Of a stretch of DNA of 50,900 nucleotides, positions 18,367 to 26,727 are shown one piece after another (the stretch's first letter is position 1; the number at the start of each line of letters is the position of its first letter). The position numbers and the translations under genes are program-made. Source of the DNA: Rhodospirillales bacterium (lineage in GTDB: Bacteria > Pseudomonadota > Alphaproteobacteria > Rhodospirillales > Casp-alpha2); NCBI GenBank assembly GCA_021775095.1, contig JAJFII010000072.1, forward strand, positions 1-50,900. Reading direction: 5' to 3'. Below the pieces are notes generated by a model, which worked only from the letters and a program-made list of their open reading frames with translations, was not told the origin of the DNA and did not search any database.

Positions 18367-18377
18367 GGGCGGCCGCA
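18349..18377 (+). terminator. GC-rich hairpin across the ptrB stop codon
   Basis: TGCGGCCGCCCT (18349-18360) and AGGGCGGCCGCA (18366-18377) form a perfect 12-bp stem with a five-base loop containing most of the TAA stop. No U-tract follows, so it may be a transcript-end stabiliser rather than a classical intrinsic terminator. Confidence 0.4.
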
Positions 18378-18451
18378 ACCACGGAAAGGGGCAACGACCC
18401 CACCCGACCTTGAGCTTGCCCTGCCAACAACCGAAACTCTGGCCGCGCCGG

Positions 18452-18676
18452 TTATTTTTTCAGGGGGTTGATGATTTCGTTAACCACTTCGTGCAAAACG
18501 TCACGTACCTGTTTTTCACTGCAACCCATTAACAGGGCGTCCTCCAGCACATCCTGACATTCCTGTTTCAAAAGACTAAGGTTGTCGTTCAGCAGGGCAA
18601 TTTTTTCGGCGCAGGAAACCGGCGTGCCATCGGCCTGAGTCCAGACAATGGGCGACGGATTTTTCGAAGAACGCAT
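18452..18676 (-). CDS. Small conserved-type hypothetical protein, 74 aa
   Basis: Encodes a soluble 74-residue protein with a likely helical C-terminal half: leucine-rich KIALLNDNLSLLKQECQ followed by an acidic/hydrophobic helix with a CSEKQV turn, ending NEIINPLKK. GAGGA lies about 8 bases before the ATG. The two cysteines around position 40-52 and the heptad-like spacing suggest a small helical-bundle protein. Function unknown. It converges on ptrB and is separated from the TPR gene by repeat copy B. The ordered composition and ribosome-binding site support a real gene. Confidence 0.6.
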   Translation of the reverse strand: MRSSKNPSPIVWTQADGTPVSCAEKIALLNDNLSLLKQECQDVLEDALLMGCSEKQVRDVLHEVVNEIINPLKK

Positions 18677-18761
18677 GGTCGACTATCCTCATTGTGTAAG
18701 GTTTCTCACATATAAGCCCGTGGGGATCTGATTTCGAGGACGTAACGGAACTGTGAACGCG

Positions 18762-18996
18762 AGAGCACTTCCGGGGTCATGTGGCGAACTTTGATGGGGT
18801 AGAACGGTTCGATCAGTTAGGCGCAGCGCGATGCCTAGCATCGGGCAAGGAATGTAACGCCACCGACGGGCCGTTATACCCCACCGAAGGCCCTGTTCTT
18901 TTATTCCGTGACAGGGTCGTGCCCCTTACCCGATACATCCTGTCACAAAATAAAAGAAACGGGTCAGAGTGCGCCCTATGACCCCGGAAATGCTCT
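18762..18996. mobile_element. Repeat family 1, copy B (best-preserved MITE-like element)
   Basis: A 235-base element with inverted ends: AGAGCACTTCCGGGGTCAT at 18762 and, on the other strand from 18996, AGAGCATTTCCGGGGTCAT. Inside are an 18-bp inverted repeat (18898-18915 with 18939-18956, 16 matches) and a small hairpin CGATGC/GCATCG in the region 18828-18843. No ORF fits a transposase. The right end, read TTAGAGCA on the minus strand, provides the TAG stop of the TPR gene at 18995. No clear target duplication is seen. Confidence 0.75.
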
Positions 18997-20887
18997 AACC
19001 GATCTGTTGTTGCAGGCCCTCACCCGGCCAGGGCAGTTTGTCGTCGCCGGTGGTTTTCTGGCGATCCGATTTATCAAATTCATCAAATTCCGTCTGCCGC
19101 GACACGACCCCGTCAGACAAGGCTTCCTGCCAATCCAACTGGGTTGAATTGCGCGGTTGGTAGGCATCCACCATGTCCTTCGCCCGGTCGAGATTTTTCG
19201 CCGTTGTCAGGGCGAGCCGTTGTCCACCATACATCTGATAGATTTCCAAAGCCTGTTCAAATGCCGCGACGGACGCCTCAAGGCGTTCAACACTGCGGGT
19301 TTGTTTGCCAAGCAAAAACAGCGCACTGCCAAGATTGTTCTGACTGGCCGCCCAGGCTTTTGGCGTGCGCGTCCGGTCGCGAACTTCAAGTACACTTCGG
19401 CAGGCATTAACCGCAGTCGCCAGGGCGTCGGGGCTTTGTAACAGACCACCGAGAACTTGTGTTGCCTGGGCAAAACTGCTCATGATGTCAGCCCATCGAA
19501 GGGGTGATTCGGTGCGCGTGTAAACCCGCAGGGAAGATTGAAAACATTTGAGTGCCCGGCGTAAGGTCCGGGTATCACCCTCATCGAATCCCTGGCGGTA
19601 ATAAATCAAACCCAGGCGATTTTGGATTGAACCCCAGGCCGCCCGGTGTCGATCGGGATCCATTGCGCCAAGAGCGTCTTCAAGTTCGGTTTTCGCCGTT
19701 TCAAGTAAACCCGTATCACCGTTCCTTTCGGCCTCAATGTGATTGATACTTGCCAAGTGTTTTTTCGCCTGGGCCCAGTCGTTTGGCATCGCGTCACGGC
19801 TTAAATTGCCCAGTGCGAAACGGAATTGCTGGGCGGCCTGACTCAGCAGCGCCGGGTCGTAACCAGGGCGCGCTGCCGCCGAGATGGCATTACCGTAACA
19901 CAGATACAGGCAGGCCTTTTCCCGGTCGGAGAAATGGGTTGGCACCTGTTCGAAGGCCCCTTCGGCAAGCCGGATCGCCGCCAGCAGAGCAGAGGAGCGG
20001 ATTTTTTCCTTCGCCGGAGTGGTCGGAAGCGCCGCCGATAAACAGACGGCCCGTAACAACTCGGCCAGGGGACCCTCCACGTCGGTCGGTAGAGCCAGGG
20101 TTGTTGCCAAATCAAAGGCACCGGGTACCTGTTGATCCCAATTGACGTGGCTGACAAAATGCAGGTGCATGACATTGCCCTGTTCGGGAACATGCCCCCA
20201 GACCAGCAGATCTGCGTCCTGATTTTTTAAATACCGCCGTGAGGCGCTGGAAAGGCGGTCCAGTTGTTTGCGCAGGTCTGCTTCCGGGTTGATCGTCAAA
20301 ACCTTCTCAATGCTGCGGGTTTGTAATCCACCGGTGTTGCCGATGGCCGAAATCAAGTGGCGGGTGTGTTTGTCGCCGTCAATTCCCGAAAGCCGGGCAA
20401 CCCGAATACCTATTCGATCAGCATCCGTACTCATTCCGTCCATTAAACGCCGCAATAACCCGGGATTGCTGTAGCTAGGCACCGCAGCCGTGCCGCCATG
20501 CGGCACCGGGGATTTGCTGGTGAGGGTCTGCAGCAGACGATTTAACAGGCCCATTGGTGCCACGTTGGCGGCCCCTTGCGTGGCGACAAGTGCCGATGTC
20601 TGGGTTGGCCTCAAAACCACGCGGCCATTGGCGCGGGCCGTATACAGGCGGATGCCGCCTTTGGTATCGGCCTCCATGCCCAGGATATTTCCCGCCGCGA
20701 CGGTCCGCGCGCGGGTGTATTTTCCGTCCCTCTTGATCAGCAGATCAACGGTGCCGGAAATGATCTCAAGCGTAACCGCGCCAGCTTCCCCTTCCCGGAA
20801 GATAACGGCACCGTCCGCATAAACTTTTTTATCAAGGGCCAAATCAGGCTCCCAATATCGCGATCGCCAAAAATTCCAGCCACTCAA
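18995..20887 (-). CDS. cNMP-fold / TPR multidomain protein
   Basis: A 630-residue cytosolic protein of unusual make-up. Residues 20-105 look like a Crp-type cyclic-nucleotide-binding beta-roll (DGAVIFREGEAGAVTLEIISGTVDLLI) but the phosphate-binding cassette (FGE..R) is not found, so ligand binding is doubtful. Residues 155-260 carry an alpha/beta segment with RIGIRVARLSG and DADLLVWGHV, as seen in TPR proteins with a TolB/FlgO-like N-domain. Residues 320-570 are TPR-like helices (RLGLIYYRQG, NNLGSALFLLG). No DNA-binding domain follows. The start is TTG 20887; an in-frame TGA upstream leaves no better choice. Family 1 repeats flank both ends. Function unknown; probably a scaffold or sensory protein. 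Confidence 0.7.
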   Translation of the reverse strand: MSGWNFWRSRYWEPDLALDKKVYADGAVIFREGEAGAVTLEIISGTVDLLIKRDGKYTRARTVAAGNILGMEADTKGGIRLYTARANGRVVLRPTQTSALVATQGAANVAPMGLLNRLLQTLTSKSPVPHGGTAAVPSYSNPGLLRRLMDGMSTDADRIGIRVARLSGIDGDKHTRHLISAIGNTGGLQTRSIEKVLTINPEADLRKQLDRLSSASRRYLKNQDADLLVWGHVPEQGNVMHLHFVSHVNWDQQVPGAFDLATTLALPTDVEGPLAELLRAVCLSAALPTTPAKEKIRSSALLAAIRLAEGAFEQVPTHFSDREKACLYLCYGNAISAAARPGYDPALLSQAAQQFRFALGNLSRDAMPNDWAQAKKHLASINHIEAERNGDTGLLETAKTELEDALGAMDPDRHRAAWGSIQNRLGLIYYRQGFDEGDTRTLRRALKCFQSSLRVYTRTESPLRWADIMSSFAQATQVLGGLLQSPDALATAVNACRSVLEVRDRTRTPKAWAASQNNLGSALFLLGKQTRSVERLEASVAAFEQALEIYQMYGGQRLALTTAKNLDRAKDMVDAYQPRNSTQLDWQEALSDGVVSRQTEFDEFDKSDRQKTTGDDKLPWPGEGLQQQIG

Positions 20888-20961
20888 TCCAAGCGTGACC
20901 TTACTGATTCAGGCTATCAGAGATATCCTACTGAACGGTTAACAGGGCGGTGTATGGGCTT

Positions 20962-21021
20962 AGGGCATTGCCGGGAAAATATACCCCATCAGTGTGCGCC
21001 CTGTTATCGCGGAAGTGCCCT
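20962..21021. mobile_element. Repeat family 1, copy C (60-bp internally deleted form)
   Basis: Both ends of family 1 are present but almost nothing between them: AGGGCATTGCCGGG at 20962 and, inverted from 21021, AGGGCACTTCCGC followed by GGGCGCACACTGATGGGG, which aligns with the end of copy D at 50800. It lies between the start of the cNMP/TPR gene and the end of the glycosyltransferase gene. Confidence 0.55.
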
Positions 21022-21035
21022 GGCGTTCTGACCCT

Positions 21036-21057
21036 CAGATCAGGACCCCATTTAATT
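21036..21057. repeat. Fragment of repeat family 2 end
   Basis: TCAGGACCCCATTTAATTG here resembles the left terminus of the 269-bp element at 43029 (TCAGGACCCATTAATTT) apart from small insertions. The AATTAA part, read on the minus strand, forms the TAA stop of the glycosyltransferase gene. Confidence 0.35.
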
Positions 21058-22623
21058 GAGACGGACCGGTTTTGGCGGGGCCATACCCAAGTCCGCCCGC
21101 AGGGCTTTTCGAACATCATTAAAGACCTGTTCCCAACTGCCGGGCCGCTGCTGGCGAAAAAGCCGCATGGACGGATACCAGGGCGAGGCAGTTGTCTCAT
21201 AGCCCCAACGCCAGTCCGGCGCGAAGGGGATAACCACCCAAACCGGTTTGCCCAGGGCACCGGCCAAATGGGCAACCGATGTATCAACGGTGATCACCAG
21301 GTCCAGTTGGTTGATGAGCGCCGCCGTATCCGAAAAATCGTTGAGCCGGGGGGCCATATCAACGACCAGAGCAGTGCAGCCGTTGCTTTTGATATCGCCC
21401 TCATTGCGGCCCTTTTGCAGGCTAAACATACTGACGCCGGGTATGCCCAGCAGTTCAATGAAATGGGAGAAGGCACAGGACCGGTTTTTATCGTTTTGAT
21501 GGGTCGGGCGTCCGGCCCAGGCGATTCCAATCTGCCGTTGGTGGTCGAGGGAAACCGGTAATTGCACCGATTGTTCTTCCGGCGGCGACAGATAAGGAAT
21601 TCCAGTGGGGATCGTTTCCGGCGTCGTTGCAAAAATCCGTGGCAGCGACATCATGGGGATATAAAGATCGAATTTAGGCAGGGCCGAACCCCGGTTAATT
21701 ACCTTATCGGCACCGGAAACCGTCGATATCAGGCGGGCCAGTTCCGGTTGCGTTTCGACGATCACCGTACTGACACGTTCTTTGACCAGCGGGATATAAC
21801 GGGCAAACTGGATCATATCGCCGATACCCTGTTCCTGATGGATCAACAGGGTTTTGCCCTTTTGCGGGGTTCCGTCCCACAGGGGTTTATCGAGGGCCCG
21901 TGGCGGGCTTCGGTCGAGTTTCCATCGCCATTCATATTCTGCAAAACCACGCCTCATATCACCCATGGACAACAAGGTCAGCGAGCGATCCCATCGGCAT
22001 TCCGGATGGTCGGGTTTTAAGCGCAGGGTTGTCTCGAACGCCGCCAGGGCCTGTGACGGATTGCCCAGGTCCCGCAGGGCAAGGCCCAGATTGTAATAGG
22101 CTTCGGGATTTTTCGGGTCGAGTTTGACCGCCTGTTGGTGGCTGGCAACCGATAACTGCAATCGCCCCAGGTCGCGAAACGCATTGCCCATGTTGGAATA
22201 TACACCGGCGTGGTTCGGTCGCAGGACAAGACACCGCCGATAACAGGCAATGGCGGCTTCCCATTTCCCCTGGGCCCGCAGCGCGGCACCCATATTGTTA
22301 TAAACGTCGGGAACTTTCGGGTTCAAAAGCAGGGATTTGCCGTAGGCTTCGATCGCTGCGTCCAAATCTCCCTTTTGATGGTGTTCAACGGCCAGATTAA
22401 AAATCCGCGCGGCTTCACGTTCTCGGAGCGCCAGTTTTTGTTCTTGAGGAAGCGATTGCCAGGCCTCGACCTGTTTTTGCGTCGGTTCACCGGGCACCGG
22501 TGCGGGCTCCGCCGGTGGTGCCGGACGCATCAACTTAACACCGGCACTGCGGCGGGCCGCCGCTTTTTTGGTCGCCGCTTTCGCGTCACCTGAACTTAAA
22601 ACAGGTTTCGTCTTTTTAGCCAT
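21052..22623 (-). CDS. TPR-containing glycosyltransferase (GT-B, family 9-like)
   Basis: A 523-residue protein. Residues 1-50 are rich in Lys, Ala and Pro and probably disordered. TPR repeats cover about 73-245 (VYNNMGAALRAQGKWEAAI, VYSNMGNAFRDLGR, AYYNLGLALRDLG). The C-terminal half has features of ADP-heptose-type GT-B enzymes: LLIHQEQGIGDMIQFARY, QIGIAWAGRPTHQNDKNRS and TVDTSVAHLAGALGKPVWV. Such TPR-glycosyltransferases often modify proteins (for example flagellin or adhesins) or make surface glycans; which applies here is not visible. GGGGG lies before the ATG. No glycan cluster surrounds it. Confidence 0.85.
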   Translation of the reverse strand: MAKKTKPVLSSGDAKAATKKAAARRSAGVKLMRPAPPAEPAPVPGEPTQKQVEAWQSLPQEQKLALREREAARIFNLAVEHHQKGDLDAAIEAYGKSLLLNPKVPDVYNNMGAALRAQGKWEAAIACYRRCLVLRPNHAGVYSNMGNAFRDLGRLQLSVASHQQAVKLDPKNPEAYYNLGLALRDLGNPSQALAAFETTLRLKPDHPECRWDRSLTLLSMGDMRRGFAEYEWRWKLDRSPPRALDKPLWDGTPQKGKTLLIHQEQGIGDMIQFARYIPLVKERVSTVIVETQPELARLISTVSGADKVINRGSALPKFDLYIPMMSLPRIFATTPETIPTGIPYLSPPEEQSVQLPVSLDHQRQIGIAWAGRPTHQNDKNRSCAFSHFIELLGIPGVSMFSLQKGRNEGDIKSNGCTALVVDMAPRLNDFSDTAALINQLDLVITVDTSVAHLAGALGKPVWVVIPFAPDWRWGYETTASPWYPSMRLFRQQRPGSWEQVFNDVRKALRADLGMAPPKPVRLN

Positions 22624-22914
22624 TTATCCCCCAGTGCGCGACCGAAAGGCCGCTTGCCCACAGATCCTAAGTAATTTCCAGACAATAGTGAATTTCCATG
22701 GCGATCACAGCAAGTCAAACCTGCAATTAGATATATCGACTTGCCTTTATTCCTGCGGCCTGGAGCCCTTTGGGATAGATCTAACATAAAATGCCGGCTA
22801 ATGCCCGGTCCGGTCCGGTCCCAGTGGCGGTGCGATCAGGCCGAACGGAAGCCGCTTTTGAGGGTCCTTGCGCCGCCGCCGTGCCGATGCCAAAAGCCGA
22901 ATTCCTAAGCCGGG

Positions 22915-23253
22915 TTATAAGATCGCCAGGACGGCTTCCGGCGGGCGACCGAGGGCCGCCCTGTCACCATGGACAACAATCGGCCGCTCCATTATACGCG
23001 GATGGGACGCGATCGATAAGATCAGATGGGCGTCGTCGGCGGTCGTCTCAATTCCCTCTTCCCGGGCTTCCTTTTGGCGCAGAATATCGCGCGGCTGTTT
23101 ACCCATTTTCGCCAGGATCTCGGTCAATTCGGGGGCCGTCAGCGGGTTTTTCAAATACTCGACAACCAAAGGTGAAACGCCTTTTTCTTCAAGCAGAGCA
23201 AGGGTTTTGCGTGATTTGGAGCAACGGGGATTGTGGTAGATCGTGATATCCAT
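22915..23253 (-). CDS. arsC: ArsC-family reductase (glutaredoxin-coupled type)
   Basis: A 112-residue thioredoxin-fold protein with the ArsC signature IYHNPRCSKSRKTLALLEE; Cys11 is the arsenate-attacking residue. Length and the LTAPELTEILAKMG and HPRIMERPIVV segments fit the E. coli ArsC class, which reduces arsenate to arsenite with glutathione and glutaredoxin. No arsB, acr3 or arsR is nearby, so a housekeeping or Spx/YfgD-like role remains possible. The second arginine around residue 90 (PRIMERP) is retained, in favour of activity. GAGGA precedes the ATG. Confidence 0.85.
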   Translation of the reverse strand: MDITIYHNPRCSKSRKTLALLEEKGVSPLVVEYLKNPLTAPELTEILAKMGKQPRDILRQKEAREEGIETTADDAHLILSIASHPRIMERPIVVHGDRAALGRPPEAVLAIL

Positions 23254-23480
23254 GGTCGATGTATCCTCTTGCGGCCTGACCCGAACAAAGTTAATTCAAA
23301 CTCCTGGCGGCAAGCGGTCCCTAAAATCGCCACCTTGCACGCCCGAACAGTTATACAAACTTTGGCCATTATTCAAAAGTCAGGAATTAAAAGATTGCGG
23401 AAAACCGGCAAAAATATTGGATTTTGGGACCATTCGGGGCATATTGACGGTCGACAGATTTGAAGGCGATAACAACCAGT

Positions 23481-23933
23481 ATGAACGATCATAAAAAAGC
23501 GATGATGGAGACCGGGTTTTGGGGGCGCGCCGCCGCCGGTGCATTGATCGTGGCCGAAAATTCCGGCCGGTTTTTAATTGCCCACCGGGCCGAAGGAACC
23601 TTGCAACCCAATACCTGGGGGACCTGGGGCGGGGCCATTGACAGAGGTGAAACCCCGGAACAAACCGTGCTCAGGGAACTGCAGGAAGAAGCGGATTTTA
23701 CCAGCGAAACCAAAGAAATTCTTCCCCTGTACGTTTTTAAACACGAATCGGGATTTTGTTATAACAACTTCCTGGTTGTCGTTTCCGATGAATTTGAACC
23801 GGTTTTGAATTGGGAAATGCAGCAGTTCGGGTGGTTTCATTTTGGCGACTGGCCAAACCCCCTGCATTTTGGTCTGCAACAGTTGCTGCAGGACGAAGAT
23901 AGCCTGGGCGTCCTGAAAAAAAGGTCGGTTTAA
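23481..23933 (+). CDS. NUDIX hydrolase
   Basis: About 150 residues with the Nudix box GAIDRGETPEQTVLRELQEE around residue 53-72; the last conserved Gly of the box is Asp here, while the metal-binding RE..EE core is intact. Nudix enzymes cleave nucleoside diphosphates linked to another group. The exact substrate is not readable. ATG 23481 is preferred to the TTG at 23460 because it is the first ATG and family proteins begin shortly before GALIVAENSGRFLIAHRA. Convergent with recX; 227 bases of featureless spacer separate it from arsC. Confidence 0.85.
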   Translation: MNDHKKAMMETGFWGRAAAGALIVAENSGRFLIAHRAEGTLQPNTWGTWGGAIDRGETPEQTVLRELQEEADFTSETKEILPLYVFKHESGFCYNNFLVVVSDEFEPVLNWEMQQFGWFHFGDWPNPLHFGLQQLLQDEDSLGVLKKRSV

Positions 23934-23974
23934 AGCAACGGACCGGCCGGACACCAGATCCCGGTTAACGGGTG

Positions 23975-24559
23975 TTATCGGGTAACCGAGCGGGCCAGGG
24001 ATTCGATCTCATCAATCGACGGGGCGGTAATCACGCGCTTTGCCGTCTGATAGTCAAACCCGGCCCGGGCCAGGGCAGCGAGGTCTTTGGTTTTTCGGTC
24101 GGCGCGGTTTGGCGGTTTTTGGTAGGGCCCCAAACGCCGTCGTTTGGCAAATTTTATGGCCGCCAACAGGTTCGGGTCCGATGTTTCCTGATCGAGGTTT
24201 TTAAGGGATCGGTTTATCACTTCGTCACCAACACCCTTTTCCCTTAACCGCTGGGCGATCGCCAGGGGCGAAACACCGCGCCGGAACAGGGCGCGCACCC
24301 GGCCTTCGGCATAGGACTGGTCATCAAGCATACCCGTTGCGGCCAGTTTTGCGACCACGGCATCAACCCATTGGGCCGCCTGGTGCAAATCCAATGGGTG
24401 AAATTGCGCCGACCTGTGGACCCGCCGCATAAGCACCCGCCTGAGGTTTTCACAGGACGATGCATACCGTTGCAGATAAGCGAGCGCACTATTGCGCAGC
24501 CCGCTTTCGGTGATTTTGCGCGCTACCCGTAATCGCCGGTCCGTTGACGGTTCAGTCAT
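23975..24559 (-). CDS. recX: Regulatory protein RecX
   Basis: A 194-residue RecX-family protein that binds inside the RecA filament and modulates recombination. It is built of three-helix repeats: ALAYLQRYASSCENLRRVLMR, then VVAKLAATGMLDDQSYAEGRVRALFRRGVSPLAIAQRLREKG, which carries the family's typical DDxxYAE and RG.S...I...L.EKG patterns, and a C-terminal repeat near KDLAALARAGFDYQTAKRVI. recA is not adjacent. It is divergent from the ABC permease gene with a 59-base spacer. Confidence 0.88.
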   Translation of the reverse strand: MTEPSTDRRLRVARKITESGLRNSALAYLQRYASSCENLRRVLMRRVHRSAQFHPLDLHQAAQWVDAVVAKLAATGMLDDQSYAEGRVRALFRRGVSPLAIAQRLREKGVGDEVINRSLKNLDQETSDPNLLAAIKFAKRRRLGPYQKPPNRADRKTKDLAALARAGFDYQTAKRVITAPSIDEIESLARSVTR

Positions 24560-24618
24560 TTGTCAAGTTTGTCATGTGACCTCTGGTCAGCCAAGGGCAT
24601 CGTCGGTATAAACCGCTG

Positions 24619-25419
24619 ATGACGAACATGATAAACACCCCTGTCTATGCCAGCGACGCCAACTGGATCGGTTTATGGACTCTTTATAAACGCGAAGTCC
24701 GTCGATTCCTGAAAGTATATACGCAGACGCTGCTGGCACCGATGATCACGACCCTGTTGTTTCTGGCAGTATTTGCCCTGGCCCTGGGCGGTGCCGAACG
24801 CTTTGTTGGTGATATTCCCTTCATGGAATTTCTGGCACCCGGATTAATCATGATGGCGATTGCTCAAAATGCTTTTGCCAATACCTCTTCATCCCTGGTT
24901 GTCGCGAAAGTGCAGGGCAATATTGTTGATACCTTGATGCCGCCGTTCACCGCCCACGAATTGGTCTTTGGCATTGCCCTTGGCGGTGCGACCCGGGGCG
25001 TCGTCACCGGGCTGTTCGTTGGGTCGGCGATGATCGTCGTGGTTGGCGGCTCCGTCCACCATGCGGGTTATATTGTCTACCATGCGATGATGGCGGCGCT
25101 GATGCTCAGTCTTTTGGGGATAATCGGCGGCATTTGGGCCGAAAAATTTGATCACATCGCCGCCGTCACCAACTTTATTGTAACGCCCCTGAGTTTTTTA
25201 TCGGGCACTTTTTATACCATTGACCGGCTGCCGGATGTGGCCCAAACCATCGCCAAGATAAACCCGTTTTTTTATATGATCGACGGCTTCCGGTTTGGAT
25301 TTATTGGCCATGCCGACAGCTCCCTGTGGATTGGCATCACTGTCATGGCTGTGGTCAATATCGGCCTGTGGGCAATCGCCACCTGGATGTTCGCAACCGG
25401 CTACAAACTAAAAGCTTAG
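24619..25419 (+). CDS. ABC-2 type transporter permease
   Basis: A 266-residue inner-membrane permease with an N-terminal cytosolic helix (LWTLYKREVRRFLKVYTQTLLAPM) and six membrane helices. The conserved ABC-2 segment (LSFLSGTFYTIDRLPDVAQTIAKINPFFYMIDGFRFG) is near the C-terminus. Such permeases export polysaccharides, drugs or lipids together with an ATPase. No ATP-binding subunit is adjacent: upstream is the divergent recX and downstream argD, so the partner must be elsewhere. A second ATG at 24631 is an alternative start. Confidence 0.85.
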   Translation: MTNMINTPVYASDANWIGLWTLYKREVRRFLKVYTQTLLAPMITTLLFLAVFALALGGAERFVGDIPFMEFLAPGLIMMAIAQNAFANTSSSLVVAKVQGNIVDTLMPPFTAHELVFGIALGGATRGVVTGLFVGSAMIVVVGGSVHHAGYIVYHAMMAALMLSLLGIIGGIWAEKFDHIAAVTNFIVTPLSFLSGTFYTIDRLPDVAQTIAKINPFFYMIDGFRFGFIGHADSSLWIGITVMAVVNIGLWAIATWMFATGYKLKA

Positions 25420-25437
25420 ATGATTTTCCAAGGGCCG

Positions 25438-25466
25438 TTGACATCTGTGCCCAAGGCCAACATACT
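25438..25466 (+). promoter_or_regulatory. Putative promoter of the argD operon
   Basis: TTGACA (25438-25443), 17 bases, CATACT (25461-25466), directly after the permease stop codon and about 70 bases before the argD start. This suggests that the arginine operon is transcribed on its own. Confidence 0.5.
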
Positions 25467-25533
25467 CCGCGGCTTTTCCGGCATTTATTAAGCAATTTTG
25501 CTTGAGGCCTCTCAGGGTAGAAAGGAAAATCCT

Positions 25534-26727
25534 GTGACTACAGCAGTTATGCAGACATACGCACGGTATAATGTCACCTTCGAAAAAGGTGAAGGCGTTT
25601 ATTTGTTTGATACTGCCGGCCGACGATACCTTGATTTCGGTTCGGGAATTGCCGTCAATTCGGTTGGCCACTGTCATCCCCACTTGGTGGAAGCATTAAA
25701 AAAGCAGGCAGAAACCTTTTGGCACTGTTCGAACCTGTATCACATTCCAGACCAGCAGCGGCTTGCCGACCGGCTGACAGCAAACAGTTTCGCCGACGCC
25801 GTTTTTTTTAATAATTCCGGCAACGAAGCGGTCGAAATGATGGCTAAGATTGCCCGTAAGTATCAATTCGAGAATGGCCATCCGGAACGTTACCGGGTGA
25901 TCAGCGTCGAGGGGGCCTTCCATGGTCGTTCTCTGGCCATGTTGGCGGCCGGCAAACAGGAAAAACACCTGATCGGTTTTGGTCCGCAGGTTGACGGCTT
26001 CGATCAGGTGGCCTTTGGCAATTTGAACGAGATGCGGGCGGCTGTTACGCCGGAAACTGCGGCGATCATTTTCGAGCCTGTGCAGGGCGAAGGTGGCATT
26101 CGACCGATGGATCCGGCTTACGTCAAAGCGTTGCGTGAAATCGCCGACGAATTTGAACTTTTGTTAATGGCTGACGAAGTTCAGACCGGCGTCGGTCGGA
26201 CCGGCACCCTGTTTGGATATGAGCGGTTTGCGGTTACGCCAGACGTAATGGCCCTGGCCAAGGGGCTGGGCGGCGGGTTTCCGGTTGGCGCAACCCTGGC
26301 TACGGCCAAGGTCGCCGCAGCGATGACGCCGGGCAGCCACGGCTCAACCTTTGGCGGTAACCCGCTGGCCATGGCCGTCGCCAATGCGGTGCTGGATGTG
26401 GTTCTGGCTGACGGGTTTTTGGACAATGTGAAGGCGATGGGCAAAAAGTTAACCGCCGGCATGCAGGCGTTGGTCGCCGCCTATCCGACGCTTTTTGTGG
26501 AAACCCGCGGTTTGGGGCTGCATCTCGGGCTGCGCTGCCAGGATACGGTGGTCGGCAACGATGTTGTAGTGAAAGCCATGGAGAACGGGCTTCTGCTGGT
26601 TCCCGCAGGCGATAATGTGGTGCGTTTGATTCCGCCCATGACCATCGAGGCGGCGCATGTGGAAGAGGCCCTGACGATCCTCGACACAAGCTGCGCGCAA
26701 CTGATCGAGCAGGGCACAGGCGGATGA
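25534..26727 (+). CDS. argD: Acetylornithine aminotransferase
   Basis: A 397-residue class III aminotransferase that makes N-acetylornithine in arginine synthesis (and often succinyl-diaminopimelate in lysine synthesis). The PLP lysine is in MALAKGLGGGFPVGA (about residue 243), with the upstream Asp in MADEVQTGVGRTG and the GNEAVE and GAFHGRS segments. GTG 25534 is chosen because GAAAGGA lies just upstream; the longer frame starting TTG 25498 has no such site. It overlaps argF by 4 bases (ATGA), so the two are translationally coupled. Confidence 0.92.
   Translation: MTTAVMQTYARYNVTFEKGEGVYLFDTAGRRYLDFGSGIAVNSVGHCHPHLVEALKKQAETFWHCSNLYHIPDQQRLADRLTANSFADAVFFNNSGNEAVEMMAKIARKYQFENGHPERYRVISVEGAFHGRSLAMLAAGKQEKHLIGFGPQVDGFDQVAFGNLNEMRAAVTPETAAIIFEPVQGEGGIRPMDPAYVKALREIADEFELLLMADEVQTGVGRTGTLFGYERFAVTPDVMALAKGLGGGFPVGATLATAKVAAAMTPGSHGSTFGGNPLAMAVANAVLDVVLADGFLDNVKAMGKKLTAGMQALVAAYPTLFVETRGLGLHLGLRCQDTVVGNDVVVKAMENGLLLVPAGDNVVRLIPPMTIEAAHVEEALTILDTSCAQLIEQGTGG

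Noticed and set aside
20950-21561. 203-codon plus-strand ORF across repeats and the glycosyltransferase end
   Set aside because: It begins in repeat copy C and continues antisense to a recognised gene.
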